From Halopseudomonas salegens (GTDB taxonomy: Bacteria; Pseudomonadota; Gammaproteobacteria; Pseudomonadales; Pseudomonadaceae): a DNA stretch of 64,000 bases. Below are positions 28,149 through 37,218 of the stretch, in pieces; position 1 is the stretch's first letter; every line of letters begins with the position of its first letter. The stretch covers positions 3,038,001 to 3,102,000 of the forward strand of contig NZ_LT629787.1 of the NCBI RefSeq assembly GCF_900105655.1, in the 5' to 3' direction. The notes under the pieces were generated by a model. That model was not told where the DNA came from and did no database searches. It saw nothing but the letters and a program-made list of their open reading frames with translations. The position numbers and the translations under genes are program-made.

Positions 28149-28164
28149 TGATCCAATATGGTGC
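28149..28164. promoter_or_regulatory. NtrC-type enhancer site 1 of glnA
   Basis: TGATCCAATATGGTGC, which read in reverse is GCACCATATTGGATCA, close to the NtrC consensus (GCAC-N7-GTGC). Its centre is about 140 bp upstream of the predicted glnA start. It is the left arm of a 24-bp inverted repeat (28141-28164 with 28181-28204, two mismatches). Confidence 0.65.
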
Positions 28165-28180
28165 ATATCAATGTCACGAC

Positions 28181-28196
28181 GCACTATATTGGATCA
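28181..28196. promoter_or_regulatory. NtrC-type enhancer site 2 of glnA
   Basis: GCACTATATTGGATCA, a second NtrC-like site centred about 108 bp upstream of the predicted start and 32 bp (three helical turns) from site 1. One half-site is a full match and the other (GATC for GTGC) is weaker. Confidence 0.65.
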
Positions 28197-28269
28197 TATT
28201 CGTGTTTTGCATGCGCACTGAAAAGGCAGAAATGCTGCTAAAACGTGCACTTGCGCGCTTGTTTAAAGC

Positions 28270-28285
28270 TGGCATAGCTTTTGCT
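28270..28285 (+). promoter_or_regulatory. glnA: Sigma-54 promoter of glnA
   Basis: TGGCATA-GCTT-TTGCT matches the -24/-12 consensus TGGCACG-N4-TTGCW in all core positions except C-to-T and G-to-A in the upstream element. It predicts transcription starting near 28296, giving an 84-base leader with a strong GGAGG before the ATG. This region (28051-28379) otherwise holds the thiI upstream sequence. Confidence 0.75.
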
Positions 28286-28379
28286 CTACTAATCGCCAAG
28301 CGGATCGCTGGACTCTCCGCTCTTGTTCATTATTCCGGTCGGCATATAGCCGGCAATTCGATTCCCATTGGAGGAAACC

Positions 28380-29783
28380 ATGTCGAAAACGATTCAACTG
28401 ATCAAAGAATTTGACGTGAAGTGGGTTGACCTGCGCTTCACCGACAGCAAAGGCAAGCAGCAACATGTGACCATTCCTGCTCGCGACGTGAATGACGAAT
28501 TCTTTGAAGACGGCAAAATGTTCGATGGTTCTTCTATCGCCGGCTGGAAAGGTATTGAAGCATCCGACATGATCCTGATGCCCGATGACGAAACAGCGGT
28601 TATGGACCCCTTCACCGAAGACCCGACGCTGATCATCATCTGCGACATCATCGAGCCCTCTACCATGCAGGGTTACGAGCGCGATCCGCGCGGCATCGCC
28701 AAGCGCGCTGAAGAGTACATGAAGTCCACCGGCGTCGGTGACACTGTATTCGTTGGTCCTGAACCCGAGTTTTTCGTTTTTGACGAAGTCAAATACAAGT
28801 CCGACATTTCCGGCGCCATGTTCAAGATCATCTCCGAACAGGGCTCCTGGAACACCGATGCCGATTATGAAACCGGCAACAAGGGCCACCGCCCTGGCGT
28901 CAAGGGTGGTTACTTCCCGGTACCGCCGGTCGATCACGACCACGAAGTCCGTACCGCCATGTGTAATGCCATGGAAGAAATGGGCCTGACCATTGAAGTG
29001 CATCACCACGAAGTGGCCACTGCCGGTCAGAACGAAATCGGCGTGCTGTTCAACACTCTGGTGAAGAAAGCCGACGAAGTACAAACCCTCAAGTACTGCG
29101 TGCACAATGTTGCTGATGCCTTCGGCAAAACCGCGACCTTCATGCCCAAGCCGCTGTACGGCGATAACGGCTCCGGCATGCACGTACACATGTCTATCAG
29201 CAAGGATGGCAAGAATACCTTTGCTGGCGAAGGTTACTCCGGCCTGTCCGATACCGCCCTGTTCTTTATTGGCGGCATCATCAAGCACGGCAAGGCACTG
29301 AACGCTTTCACCAACCCGTCGACCAACTCCTACAAGCGTCTGGTTCCCGGTTTTGAAGCCCCGGTCATGCTGGCCTACTCGGCACGCAACCGCTCTGCTT
29401 CAATCCGTATTCCTTACGTTTCCAGCCCGAAAGCACGCCGCATTGAAGCCCGCTTCCCGGATCCGGCAGCCAACCCCTACTTGGCCTTCGCCGCTCTGTT
29501 GATGGCTGGCCTCGACGGCATCCAGAACAAGATTCATCCTGGCGATGCAGCGGACAAGAACCTGTATGACCTGCCGCCGGAAGAGGCCAGCCAGATTCCG
29601 CAAGTCTGTGGCAGCCTGAAAGAAGCACTGGAGTCTCTGGACGCCGACCGCGAGTTCCTGACCAAGGGCGATGTGTTCACTGAAGAATTCATCGACGCTT
29701 ACATCGAACTCAAAGCAGCTGAAGAGATCAAGGTACGCACCTTCGTTCACCCGCTGGAATACGAACTGTACTACAGCGTCTGA
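28380..29783 (+). CDS. glnA: Type I glutamine synthetase
   Basis: A 467-residue dodecameric GSI-beta enzyme making glutamine from glutamate and ammonium. Signatures: [12 protein letters not shown], the Glu-rich metal sites PEPEFFVFD and [16 protein letters not shown], the ATP loop [16 protein letters not shown], the active-site flap region [18 protein letters not shown] and [10 protein letters not shown]. The adenylylation Tyr is in NLYDLPPEE (Tyr396 counting Met), so activity is probably tuned by GlnE. ATG 28380 follows GGAGGAAACC. Transcription is predicted to depend on sigma-54 and NtrC. Confidence 0.98.
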   Translation: MSKTIQLIKEFDVKWVDLRFTDSKGKQQHVTIPARDVNDEFFEDGKMFDGSSIAGWKGIEASDMILMPDDETAVMDPFTEDPTLIIICDIIEPSTMQGYERDPRGIAKRAEEYMKSTGVGDTVFVGPEPEFFVFDEVKYKSDISGAMFKIISEQGSWNTDADYETGNKGHRPGVKGGYFPVPPVDHDHEVRTAMCNAMEEMGLTIEVHHHEVATAGQNEIGVLFNTLVKKADEVQTLKYCVHNVADAFGKTATFMPKPLYGDNGSGMHVHMSISKDGKNTFAGEGYSGLSDTALFFIGGIIKHGKALNAFTNPSTNSYKRLVPGFEAPVMLAYSARNRSASIRIPYVSSPKARRIEARFPDPAANPYLAFAALLMAGLDGIQNKIHPGDAADKNLYDLPPEEASQIPQVCGSLKEALESLDADREFLTKGDVFTEEFIDAYIELKAAEEIKVRTFVHPLEYELYYSV

Positions 29784-29813
29784 GACTGGCCACAAGCCGG
29801 AATCAGGGAATCA

Positions 29814-29841
29814 GGGGCGCCTCTCGGGCGCCCCTTTTTTT
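29814..29841 (+). terminator. Terminator of glnA
   Basis: GGGGCGC (29814-29820) and GCGCCCC (29828-29834) with a 7-base loop, then seven T residues, 31 bases after the glnA stop. Confidence 0.92.
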
Positions 29842-29927
29842 CGTCTGTCCGATAGCCATGGGGATTACTTGCCTTTCCCGACCAGCGATGCAAGGCTTGG
29901 ATTATCAGTCACAGAGGAGTGATGGTC

Positions 29928-30548
29928 ATGAAACGCATGCTCAGCACAGGATTGCTGACCAGCCTGTTGGCGTTCGGCGCACAGGCACAGATCTACAGCT
30001 GGACCGATGCCGACGGCAACCGGATGTTTTCGGACAAACCGCACCCCGGTGCGGAGAGCATCCAGATAGGCCCGACCAACACCATCGAACCACCGGAGAA
30101 GCCATCTGCCGCTGAGCCCGATTCAGCGCAAACGGACCCTGGCAACAGTCAGTCAGCGCCATATCAACAAATCAGCATCCGCAGTCCGGGCAATGATGAG
30201 GCCGTGCGCAGCAATGAAGGTGAATTGACCCTTCAGGTGAGGTTTGACCCGCCGCTCAGCAACAATCACCTGCTTCGCGCCGATATCGACGGTGAACTGA
30301 GCAGTCAGGGTGTGCCCGGCAATGGCGACCCCGACATCAGCCTCAATCTGCCCGGCATGGATCGTGGTACGCACCAAATCAGCGCGGTGGTGGTTGATGC
30401 CCGTGGCCAGGAACTGCAACGCAGCAGCCCCATTACAGTGCATTTGCAGCGCACCTCATTGCTGCAACCCGGCCGACAGGGATCAGGGCAGTCGTCCCAG
30501 CCACCCAGCGCGCAGCCTGCGCCCAACGTCCCTGGCGGCAACAACTGA
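29928..30548 (+). CDS. DUF4124 domain-containing periplasmic protein
   Basis: A 206-residue exported protein. A signal peptide (LLTSLLAFGAQA) is followed by a DUF4124 motif IYSWTDADGNRMFSDKP, then a Pro/Ser-rich linker. A beta-rich domain comes next (about 85-175; TLQVRFDPPLSNNHLLRADIDG, THQISAVVVDARGQEL), and the tail is rich in Gln, Pro and Gly. ATG 29928 is spaced 8 bases from GAGGAG; upstream in-frame starts are too close to it. A protein of this kind lies between glnA and ntrBC in other pseudomonads. Function unknown. Confidence 0.82.
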   Translation: MKRMLSTGLLTSLLAFGAQAQIYSWTDADGNRMFSDKPHPGAESIQIGPTNTIEPPEKPSAAEPDSAQTDPGNSQSAPYQQISIRSPGNDEAVRSNEGELTLQVRFDPPLSNNHLLRADIDGELSSQGVPGNGDPDISLNLPGMDRGTHQISAVVVDARGQELQRSSPITVHLQRTSLLQPGRQGSGQSSQPPSAQPAPNVPGGNN

Positions 30549-30603
30549 TTCGGCGCCGCTCTCCCCCGCCATCCGGCAACGTTATCAACGCCCCCACCCA
30601 TGA

Positions 30604-30638
30604 CAGCACCTGCGCACTATAATAGTGCGCAGGTGCTG
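30604..30638. repeat. 35-bp perfect palindrome centred on TATAAT
   Basis: Arms of 17 bases (CAGCACCTGCGCACTAT and its complement) around one central A. No T run follows, so it is not a standard terminator. It lies between the DUF4124 gene and ntrB. Apart from this and the site below, 30549-30810 shows nothing definite. Confidence 0.7.
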
Positions 30639-30778
30639 CTGACATCCCGCAAGCAGTGCACGCCCCTCTTGTGGGCGTCACGCCAATAACCGGCGCACCC
30701 GGCCGTCAGCTCCCTGATTCTGCGGCCTGAACACCGAAATAAAAGCTGTGCGGATAATATCGTGCACCAATAAGAAGC

Positions 30779-30794
30779 TGGTTCGGTTTTTGCA
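30779..30794 (+). promoter_or_regulatory. Sigma-54-like motif upstream of ntrB
   Basis: TGGTTCG-GTTT-TTGCA resembles a -24/-12 element with two mismatches. TGCACCA, an NtrC-type half-site, lies just before at 30763-30769. The predicted start would fall about 6 bases before the ntrB ATG, inside its ribosome-binding site, which weakens the case. Confidence 0.3.
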
Positions 30795-30810
30795 TTATCC
30801 AGGGGAACCA

Positions 30811-31911
30811 ATGGATACCACTATGCTCTCAGACGCTTTTCACCGCCAATTGCTCGACAATCTGACCACGGCTGTATTGCTGCTGGATCAGGAGTTGCGC
30901 GTCGAGTATCTCAACCCAGCCGCCGAGATGCTGCTGGCGGTCAGTGGCCAGCGGGTACAGCAGCAACCACTGGAAAGCCTGTTCAATGACAGCAAACAAA
31001 CCGTGGCTTCCTTGTACCGGGCGATTGAAACAGCACACCCTTTTACCAAGCGCGAAGCCCAGCTCAACCTCAACAACGGCCAACAGCTCATGGTCGACTA
31101 TTCGGTAACGCCGCTGACCGGTAAACAGGCCAGCTGGGTTCTGATGGAAATCTATCCCCGCGACCGCCTGCAGCGCATCACCAAGGAAGAGGCCCAACTG
31201 TCAAAACAGGAAGTCACCAAGCTACTGGTGCGCGGATTGGCGCATGAAATCAAGAATCCGCTGGGCGGCATACGCGGCGCCGCACAATTGCTGGCGCGCG
31301 AACTGCCGGATATCGAACTGCGTGACTATACCGATGTCATCATTGAAGAGTCTGACCGCCTGCGCAATCTTGTCGACAGCATGCTCGGCCCCTATCGACC
31401 GCCCAACCTGCGCGCTATCAATATTCATGAAATTACCGAACGCGTATGTAGTCTGATCGAGGCGGAGACACATGGCCGTTTACGCATGCTGCGTGATTAT
31501 GATCCAAGCATTCCAGAGCTGATTGCTGATCGCGAGCAGCTGATTCAGGCAGTACTGAATATTGTTCGCAATGCCATGCAGGCCATTGCCGGTCAGGGCG
31601 ACCTCTCGGCCGGCCTGATCACCCTGCGTACTCGCACCCTGCGTCAGTTCACCATTGGTCAGGTTCGTCACCGGCTGGTGTGCAAGTTGCAGATCATTGA
31701 TAACGGACCTGGTATCAGTCGCGACATTGTCGAAAGTATTTTTTATCCCATGGTCAGTGGGCGTGCCGAAGGTACCGGCCTGGGTCTGTCCATTACGCAA
31801 AATATCGTTACCCAGCATCAGGGGCTGATCGAATGCGACAGCCAACCTGGGCGCACCGTATTCACCCTGTTCCTGCCGCTGGAACCCACTTCTGGAGAAG
31901 CCCCGTCATGA
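30811..31911 (+). CDS. ntrB: Nitrogen regulation sensor kinase NtrB
   Basis: A 366-residue cytosolic histidine kinase/phosphatase. An N-terminal PAS domain (about 12-120; RVEYLNPAAEMLLAVSGQ) precedes the dimerisation domain with the phospho-His in GLAHEIKNPLGGIRGAAQLL. The ATPase domain contains NIVRNAMQAI, IDNGPGISR and GRAEGTGLGLSIT. With PII it senses nitrogen status and phosphorylates NtrC. ATG 30811 follows AGGGGA; a second ATG 12 bases on (MLSDAFHRQ) is equally plausible and matches the usual N-terminus. It overlaps ntrC by ATGA. Confidence 0.95.
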   Translation: MDTTMLSDAFHRQLLDNLTTAVLLLDQELRVEYLNPAAEMLLAVSGQRVQQQPLESLFNDSKQTVASLYRAIETAHPFTKREAQLNLNNGQQLMVDYSVTPLTGKQASWVLMEIYPRDRLQRITKEEAQLSKQEVTKLLVRGLAHEIKNPLGGIRGAAQLLARELPDIELRDYTDVIIEESDRLRNLVDSMLGPYRPPNLRAINIHEITERVCSLIEAETHGRLRMLRDYDPSIPELIADREQLIQAVLNIVRNAMQAIAGQGDLSAGLITLRTRTLRQFTIGQVRHRLVCKLQIIDNGPGISRDIVESIFYPMVSGRAEGTGLGLSITQNIVTQHQGLIECDSQPGRTVFTLFLPLEPTSGEAPS

Positions 31912-33338
31912 GCCGTGCCGATAATATCTGGATTGTTGATGATGACCGTTCGATTCGCTGGGTCCTGGAAAAGGCCCTGCAACAGGAAGGCATGGAGCCG
32001 GTCAGCTTTGATAATGCCGATACCGCGCTGAGCCGGCTGCAACGCCAGTGCCCTGATGTTCTGGTCAGTGACATACGCATGCCCGGTAGCAGCGGCCTTG
32101 ATTTGCTGGCTGCAGCGCGCGAGCAGCACCCCAACCTGCCAGTCATCATCATGACGGCGCATTCTGATCTGGACAGCGCCGTTGCCTCCTACCAGGGCGG
32201 AGCCTTCGAATACCTGCCCAAGCCATTTGACGTGGATGAAGCCGTTGCCCTGGTGCGTCGCGCCTTGGCGCATACCCGCGAGCAGGAAGCCCTGGCCCCC
32301 GAACAGGAATTGGGCCGCACGCCGGAAATCATTGGCGAAGCCCCCGCCATGCAGGAAGTCTTTCGTGCCATCGGCCGTCTGTCCCACTCCAACATCACCG
32401 TACTGATCAACGGTGAGTCCGGCACCGGCAAAGAGCTGGTCGCCCAGGCCCTGCATCGCCATAGCCCCCGTGCGCGCAATCCTTTCATTGCGCTGAACAT
32501 GGCGGCGATACCCAAAGATCTGATGGAGTCGGAGCTGTTCGGACACGAGAAGGGTGCTTTCACCGGGGCTGCCAGTCAGCGCCGCGGCCGCTTCGAGCAG
32601 GCCGATGGTGGCACCCTGTTTCTTGATGAGATCGGTGACATGCCGGCGGAAACCCAGACCCGCCTGCTGCGGGTACTGGCCGATGGCGAGTTCTACCGGG
32701 TTGGCGGTCACACCCCGATCAAGGTCGATGTGCGCATCATTGCCGCCACCCATCAGAATCTGGAAGGTCTGGTTCAGTCCGGCAAGTTCCGTGAAGATTT
32801 GTTCCATCGCCTGAATGTCATTCGCATTCATATTCCCAAGCTGGCGGAGCGCCGCGAGGACATCCCCGCCCTGGCTCAGCACTTTTTGACCAAGGCCGCA
32901 CTGGAACTCAGCGTCGAACCCAAAGTACTCAAACCGCAGACCCAGGACTACATGCGCAGCCTGGCGTGGCCAGGCAATGTGCGGCAACTGGAAAATACCT
33001 GCCGCTGGATCACCGTCATGGCCTCCAGTCGCGAAGTTCTGGTCGACGACCTGCCGCCGGAACTGCTCAACCAGCACCAGGAAAGTGCACCCGATGGGCA
33101 TTGGGAGCACAGTTTGCGCACGTGGGCGGACCAGGAGCTGGCTCGCGGAACCACTGACCTGCTGGATATTGCCGTGCCTGCCTTCGAGCGCATCATGATT
33201 GAAACTGCCCTCAAGCATACCGCTGGCAGACGCCGGGATGCCGCGCAGTTACTGGGCTGGGGGCGAAACACCCTGACCCGGAAAATCAAAGAGCTGGGCA
33301 TGAATATGGACGGCAACGATGATGATGACACGGAATAA
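31908..33338 (+). CDS. ntrC: Nitrogen regulation response regulator NtrC
   Basis: A 476-residue sigma-54 enhancer-binding protein. The receiver domain (about 5-120) contains IVDDD and the phospho-Asp in [10 protein letters not shown]. The AAA+ domain (about 140-370) has Walker A GESGTGKE, the sigma-54 contact loop GAFTGA, and Walker [14 protein letters not shown]-terminal Fis-type helix-turn-helix ends it ([25 protein letters not shown]). It should bind the two sites upstream of glnA. A strong terminator follows. Confidence 0.97.
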   Translation: MSRADNIWIVDDDRSIRWVLEKALQQEGMEPVSFDNADTALSRLQRQCPDVLVSDIRMPGSSGLDLLAAAREQHPNLPVIIMTAHSDLDSAVASYQGGAFEYLPKPFDVDEAVALVRRALAHTREQEALAPEQELGRTPEIIGEAPAMQEVFRAIGRLSHSNITVLINGESGTGKELVAQALHRHSPRARNPFIALNMAAIPKDLMESELFGHEKGAFTGAASQRRGRFEQADGGTLFLDEIGDMPAETQTRLLRVLADGEFYRVGGHTPIKVDVRIIAATHQNLEGLVQSGKFREDLFHRLNVIRIHIPKLAERREDIPALAQHFLTKAALELSVEPKVLKPQTQDYMRSLAWPGNVRQLENTCRWITVMASSREVLVDDLPPELLNQHQESAPDGHWEHSLRTWADQELARGTTDLLDIAVPAFERIMIETALKHTAGRRRDAAQLLGWGRNTLTRKIKELGMNMDGNDDDDTE

Positions 33339-33395
33339 AACCCGTTCCGTACATAATTGGCACGCTTGATGCTTTAGTTATAGTGGGTGTATTTG

Positions 33396-33436
33396 AGGCG
33401 ATCACAGTTCAGGCAGGCTGTGATCGCCTTTTTTTT
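33396..33436 (+). terminator. Terminator of ntrBC
   Basis: AGGCGATCACAG (33396-33407) pairs with 33418-33429 (12-bp perfect stem, 10-base loop), followed by a run of eight T residues (33429-33436). Confidence 0.9.
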
Positions 33437-33541
33437 CGCCAGCTGCAAGCAACACCGCACCTGATACCGACCTGGAGTGCTTGTAGCGTGCAGCGTGTAG
33501 CTGCCATACACTGTGCGCTTTGCCACAGCCTGCAGCCTGCC

Positions 33542-34006
33542 ATGTTCCATATCACTCTGCTTGAACCCGAAATCCCGCCAAATACCGGCAACATCATTCG
33601 CCTGTGCGCCAATACCGGTTGCCAACTGCACCTGATCGAACCTCTGGGGTTTGTGCTGGATGACAAACGCCTGCGTCGCGCCGGGCTGGATTACCATGAG
33701 TTTGCCGACTTGCAGGTGCATGCCGACTGGGCCAGTTGCCTCGCCAGTGTTCAACCGCAGCGAGTGTTTGCCCTGAGCACCAAAGGCACGCGCAACTTTG
33801 CCGACGTCAGCTTTCAACCAGGGGATATGTTTCTGTTTGGGCCCGAGAGTCGCGGCTTGCCGGCAACACTGCGCGAAAGCCTACCCGCCGAGCAGGTACT
33901 GCGTATTCCCATGCGCACGGATAGCCGCAGCCTGAACCTGTCCAACAGTGCAGCGATTCTGGTCTATGAAGCTTGGCGCCAACAGGGGTTTGCCGGTGCA
34001 AGCTGA
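33542..34006 (+). CDS. trmL: tRNA (cytidine/uridine-34-2'-O)-methyltransferase TrmL
   Basis: A 154-residue SPOUT methyltransferase modifying the wobble nucleotide of leucine tRNAs. Family motifs: [21 protein letters not shown], the knot segment [12 protein letters not shown], and [30 protein letters not shown] 33542 gives the normal length; the upstream frame is repeat-like DNA. The 100 bases before it contain GCTTGTAG/AGCTGCAAGC-like partial inverted repeats, resembling pseudomonad REP sequences. Confidence 0.95.
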   Translation: MFHITLLEPEIPPNTGNIIRLCANTGCQLHLIEPLGFVLDDKRLRRAGLDYHEFADLQVHADWASCLASVQPQRVFALSTKGTRNFADVSFQPGDMFLFGPESRGLPATLRESLPAEQVLRIPMRTDSRSLNLSNSAAILVYEAWRQQGFAGAS

Positions 34007-34058
34007 TAGCTGCGGCTACCGGCAAGAGGGTCGCCAGCAGCCGCAGCCAAGCCTCAAA

Positions 34059-35036
34059 TCAACGCGTCTTGATCACCACCTTGCCGACCGCCTTGCGTGA
34101 GGTCAGCATGGCCAGGGCGTCTTCGTACTCGTCCAGGTTATAGGTCTTGGATACCAGCGGCTTGAGCTTGCCTTCGCTGAACCAGGCGAACAGCTGCTTG
34201 AAGTTGTCCAGGTTGTTTTGCGGCTCGCGGGCAGCAAATGACCCCCAGAACACCCCAACCACGGCAGCACCCTTGAGCAGGGGCAGGTTGGCCGGCATTT
34301 CCGGAATCCGGCCGCTGGCAAAGCCGACGACCAGCAAACGGCCGTTCCAGTTGATGCAGCGCAGTGACTGATCGAACAGGTCACCACCGACCGGATCATA
34401 GATGACATCCGCACCCTTGCCGTTGGTCAGCGCCTTGACCTTCTCTTTCAGCTCGCCATCGGCGTAATTGACCAATTCATCCGCACCGGCATCTTTGGCC
34501 ACTTGCAGCTTTTCGTCGCTGGAGGCAGCGGCAATCACCCGTGCACCCATGGCCTTGCCGATTTCTACCGCAGCCAGGCCCACACCACCGGAAGCGCCCA
34601 GCACCAACAGGGTTTCACCCGGCTGCAGATTGGCACGCTGCTTCAGTGCATGCATGGAGGTACCATAGGTCATACTGAAACCCGAGGCAGTGACAAACTC
34701 CATATCGTCAGGCATCGGCAGTACCCGCATGGCGTCAACCGCGATTTTTTCGGCAAAGCTGCCAAAACCGGTCAGACCCATGACGCGATCGCCCGGCTTG
34801 AGGTGTTTGACCTTTTCGCCTACGCTCGAGACAACACCGGCTGCTTCACCACCTGGCGAGAACGGAAAAGGCGGCTTGACCTGATACTTGCCTTCAATGA
34901 TCAGCGTATCGGGAAAGTTGACCCCGGCAGCGTGGATGTCGAGAACAACTTCATTGGGTTTGGCAACCGGATCGGTTGTCTCTTCCAGCACCAGACTGCT
35001 GGCCGGACCGTAGGCTTTGCACAAGACGGCTTTCAT
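34059..35036 (-). CDS. NADPH:quinone oxidoreductase family protein (zinc-less MDR)
   Basis: A 325-residue medium-chain reductase. The N-terminal GroES-like domain includes AAGVNFPDTLIIEGKYQ and FSPGGEAAGVV. The NADPH-binding Rossmann fold shows LLVLGASGGVGLAAVEIGKAMG. Catalytic zinc ligands are absent, as in QorA-type enzymes. It is monocistronic, convergent with trmL; a 9-bp inverted repeat (34010-34018 with 34040-34048) lies between them. Natural substrate unknown. Confidence 0.9.
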   Translation of the reverse strand: MKAVLCKAYGPASSLVLEETTDPVAKPNEVVLDIHAAGVNFPDTLIIEGKYQVKPPFPFSPGGEAAGVVSSVGEKVKHLKPGDRVMGLTGFGSFAEKIAVDAMRVLPMPDDMEFVTASGFSMTYGTSMHALKQRANLQPGETLLVLGASGGVGLAAVEIGKAMGARVIAAASSDEKLQVAKDAGADELVNYADGELKEKVKALTNGKGADVIYDPVGGDLFDQSLRCINWNGRLLVVGFASGRIPEMPANLPLLKGAAVVGVFWGSFAAREPQNNLDNFKQLFAWFSEGKLKPLVSKTYNLDEYEDALAMLTSRKAVGKVVIKTR

Positions 35037-35182
35037 GATGTCTCCCTTGTTTGGGTATTTGTGGGTTACAGTCTAGCTGCAACCCGGGTTGGCGGGTCAA
35101 TGACCATACCGCTGGTTGATCTGAACCCATAAGGCCGGGCTTGTACGGCCATTCCCCTGATTGTCAGATGAGGACTCCAGGT

Positions 35183-35569
35183 ATGCGCACACGATTTCTG
35201 ACTTCAGCCCTGCTACTGCTCGCCGGGCTGCAAGTAACTGCCACCCTTCAGGCAGCCGAGTATGTCGAACTGACGCCCTCTTTTGTTGGCACCATAGGCT
35301 CTGGGCCGCGCATTCAGTATTTGCGTGCCGATGTGGCGCTGCGCGCGACCGATGCCGACGCCGTCAGCCGCATTGAGCATCATGACCCTCTGATCCGCAA
35401 CGCCCTGGTCAGCCTGTTTGCTCGCCAGACTGCCGAAGACCTGACCAGCATGCAAGGCAAGGAAGACTTGCGTAATGAAGCACTCGCCAGGGTTCAGGCG
35501 GTGCTTGAGGAAGAGGAAGGCCAACCATTGGTCAGCGACCTGCTGTTTACCAACCTGTTGACCCAGTAA
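35183..35569 (+). CDS. FliL-like periplasmic protein
   Basis: A 128-residue protein with a cleavable-looking signal peptide (FLTSALLLLAGLQVTATLQA-AEYVEL) and a FliL-type domain: YVELTPSFVGTIGSGPRIQYLRADVALRA, then HDPLIRNALVSLFARQTAEDLTSMQGKEDLRNEALARVQ. True FliL keeps a membrane anchor beside flagellar genes; this one is isolated from any flagellar gene. ATG 35183 is preceded by CCAGG; ATG 35168 is possible. Role unknown, perhaps in membrane-motor support by analogy. Confidence 0.78.
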   Translation: MRTRFLTSALLLLAGLQVTATLQAAEYVELTPSFVGTIGSGPRIQYLRADVALRATDADAVSRIEHHDPLIRNALVSLFARQTAEDLTSMQGKEDLRNEALARVQAVLEEEEGQPLVSDLLFTNLLTQ

Positions 35570-35583
35570 CCCGTCGTGACAAC

Positions 35584-37176
35584 TCAGTGTCGCGGGTCCT
35601 GGGCCATATAAGCAGCGACGAAGCTGTCAAAGTCTACGTCATCCGCGGCCTCGATCGCCTGTTGCTCCACCAGTGATTCCCGTGCTTCAGCCTGCATGGC
35701 CGCCTGTTGCTCAGCCGGCAAGGGGCGTGCGGAAAAATGTGCCTGATGCGCTGCCGACTGTGCCAGGGCAAAGCGGAAGAAACTGTCACCATGTGCTTTG
35801 ATTCCGGCCAGGACCCTGGCCGAGGGGGTCAGTTCCGGGTCGACCAGCTTGGCCGTCTGGGCACTCAGACTGGCGCTGTAGTCGTTGCCACCATGCACCT
35901 GATCCAGCAGGGCCGCACAAGGCGCCATGGCAGTGACCAATTGCTGTCCCCAGGTCGTCAGCGTCCGCGCGACGCCGCGCTGGTGCAACTGCAACCCCGG
36001 CTCACGCCCGCGACGCACGGCAAGCGAAAAGTTCTCCACCACTTCAAGGCATTCGGCCTGCTCCAGCGGCGGGCTTTCTTCCAGCGCGCAATACAGCAGG
36101 AACACATCCAGGAAGCGGGCGGTTTCCAGGCTGATCCCCAGTGGTTCGAAGGGATCGATGTCCATGCAGCGCACTTCGATATACTCGACGCCGCGCGCAG
36201 CCAGTGCATGCACGGGCTTTTCACCACTCAGGGTGACCCGCTTGGGGCGGATCGGGCTGTAGAATTCGTTTTCGATCTGGAGCAGGTTGGTATTCAGTTG
36301 CTGCCACTCGCCATTGGCGTCATGGGTGCCCAGCTCGGCGTAGCGCGCAAAAGGCAGGCTGGTGGCTCTGATCATGCTTTCAATGTAATTGTCGAGGCTG
36401 TTGTAGCAGATATTCAGGCCAGCCTGCGCGTTGTTGTTGTACCCCAGGTCGCTCATGCGCAAGCTGGTGGCCCAGGGCAGATAAAGCGTCTTTTCACCCA
36501 TCAGCTGCAAATTGTGCTGACGTCCTTGCAGGAAGGTGCTGCACAATGCCGGTGAGGCACCAAACAGATACATCAGCAACCAGGAATAACGTCGAAAGTT
36601 GCGGATCATGCCGAAATAGCTGGCTGACTGCCAATCCTGGGCTGAACTCTGATCTCCCGCCGTTTGCTGCAACAGCTGCCACACGGCAGGCGACAGGGAG
36701 AAGTTGTAGTGGATGCCGGCAATGCACTGCATCGCTTTCCCGTAGCGTATCGCCAGGCCACGCCGGTAGACGTGCTTCAGCGTGCCCACATTCGAACTGC
36801 CATACCAGGCGATCGGAATGTCGTTATCAGTGGCCGGCAAACGGCAGGGCATGCTCTCGGTCCATAGCCATTCGTCGCCGATCTGGCTATAGGTGTAACG
36901 GTGAATATCATCCAGCTGGCGCAGCAAATCGGGTACCGCGCGGCATACCGGCGTAATCAACTCCACCAGGGCTTCTGAATAATCCGTGGTTATCTGCGGA
37001 TGCGTCAGGGCTGAGCCCAGGCCCGGAGGGTGTGCCGTCATGGCCAGTCGGCCATCCGCGCTGATGCGCAGACTTTCCTTCTCGATACCGTGGCGGCAGT
37101 CACGCAGACTGTCGGCCCACTGAGGGTGTTGCAGTACGTCCAGATGACGCTTCAAAGTCGGTGACAAGGCTGTCAC
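35584..37176 (-). CDS. gshA: Glutamate-cysteine ligase
   Basis: A 530-residue enzyme of the gammaproteobacterial GshA type, catalysing the first step of glutathione synthesis. Signatures: RHGIEKESLRISADGRLAMTAHP with the Mg-binding Glu residues, TTDYSEALVELITP, GIHYNFSLS and YIEVRCMDIDPFEPLG. Length fits (E. coli 518). The second gene of the pathway, gshB, lies 17 kb further on. The stop is 15 bases from the end of the convergent FliL-like gene. Confidence 0.96.
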   Translation of the reverse strand: MTALSPTLKRHLDVLQHPQWADSLRDCRHGIEKESLRISADGRLAMTAHPPGLGSALTHPQITTDYSEALVELITPVCRAVPDLLRQLDDIHRYTYSQIGDEWLWTESMPCRLPATDNDIPIAWYGSSNVGTLKHVYRRGLAIRYGKAMQCIAGIHYNFSLSPAVWQLLQQTAGDQSSAQDWQSASYFGMIRNFRRYSWLLMYLFGASPALCSTFLQGRQHNLQLMGEKTLYLPWATSLRMSDLGYNNNAQAGLNICYNSLDNYIESMIRATSLPFARYAELGTHDANGEWQQLNTNLLQIENEFYSPIRPKRVTLSGEKPVHALAARGVEYIEVRCMDIDPFEPLGISLETARFLDVFLLYCALEESPPLEQAECLEVVENFSLAVRRGREPGLQLHQRGVARTLTTWGQQLVTAMAPCAALLDQVHGGNDYSASLSAQTAKLVDPELTPSARVLAGIKAHGDSFFRFALAQSAAHQAHFSARPLPAEQQAAMQAEARESLVEQQAIEAADDVDFDSFVAAYMAQDPRH

Positions 37177-37218
37177 TCCCTGGCAGATGGGCGCCAGTCG
37201 CGCCCGAAAAACTAAAGG

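Noticed and set aside
28263..29288. 341-codon open frame antisense to glnA
   Set aside because: It is a shadow of the glutamine synthetase codons and would overlap the glnA promoter.
31818..33218. 466-codon open frame antisense to ntrC
   Set aside because: It mirrors the conserved NtrC AAA+ domain and has no domain of its own.
34010..34048. 9-bp inverted repeat after trmL as a terminator
   Set aside because: The 21-base loop and absence of a T run make termination doubtful; kept only as context for the convergent genes.
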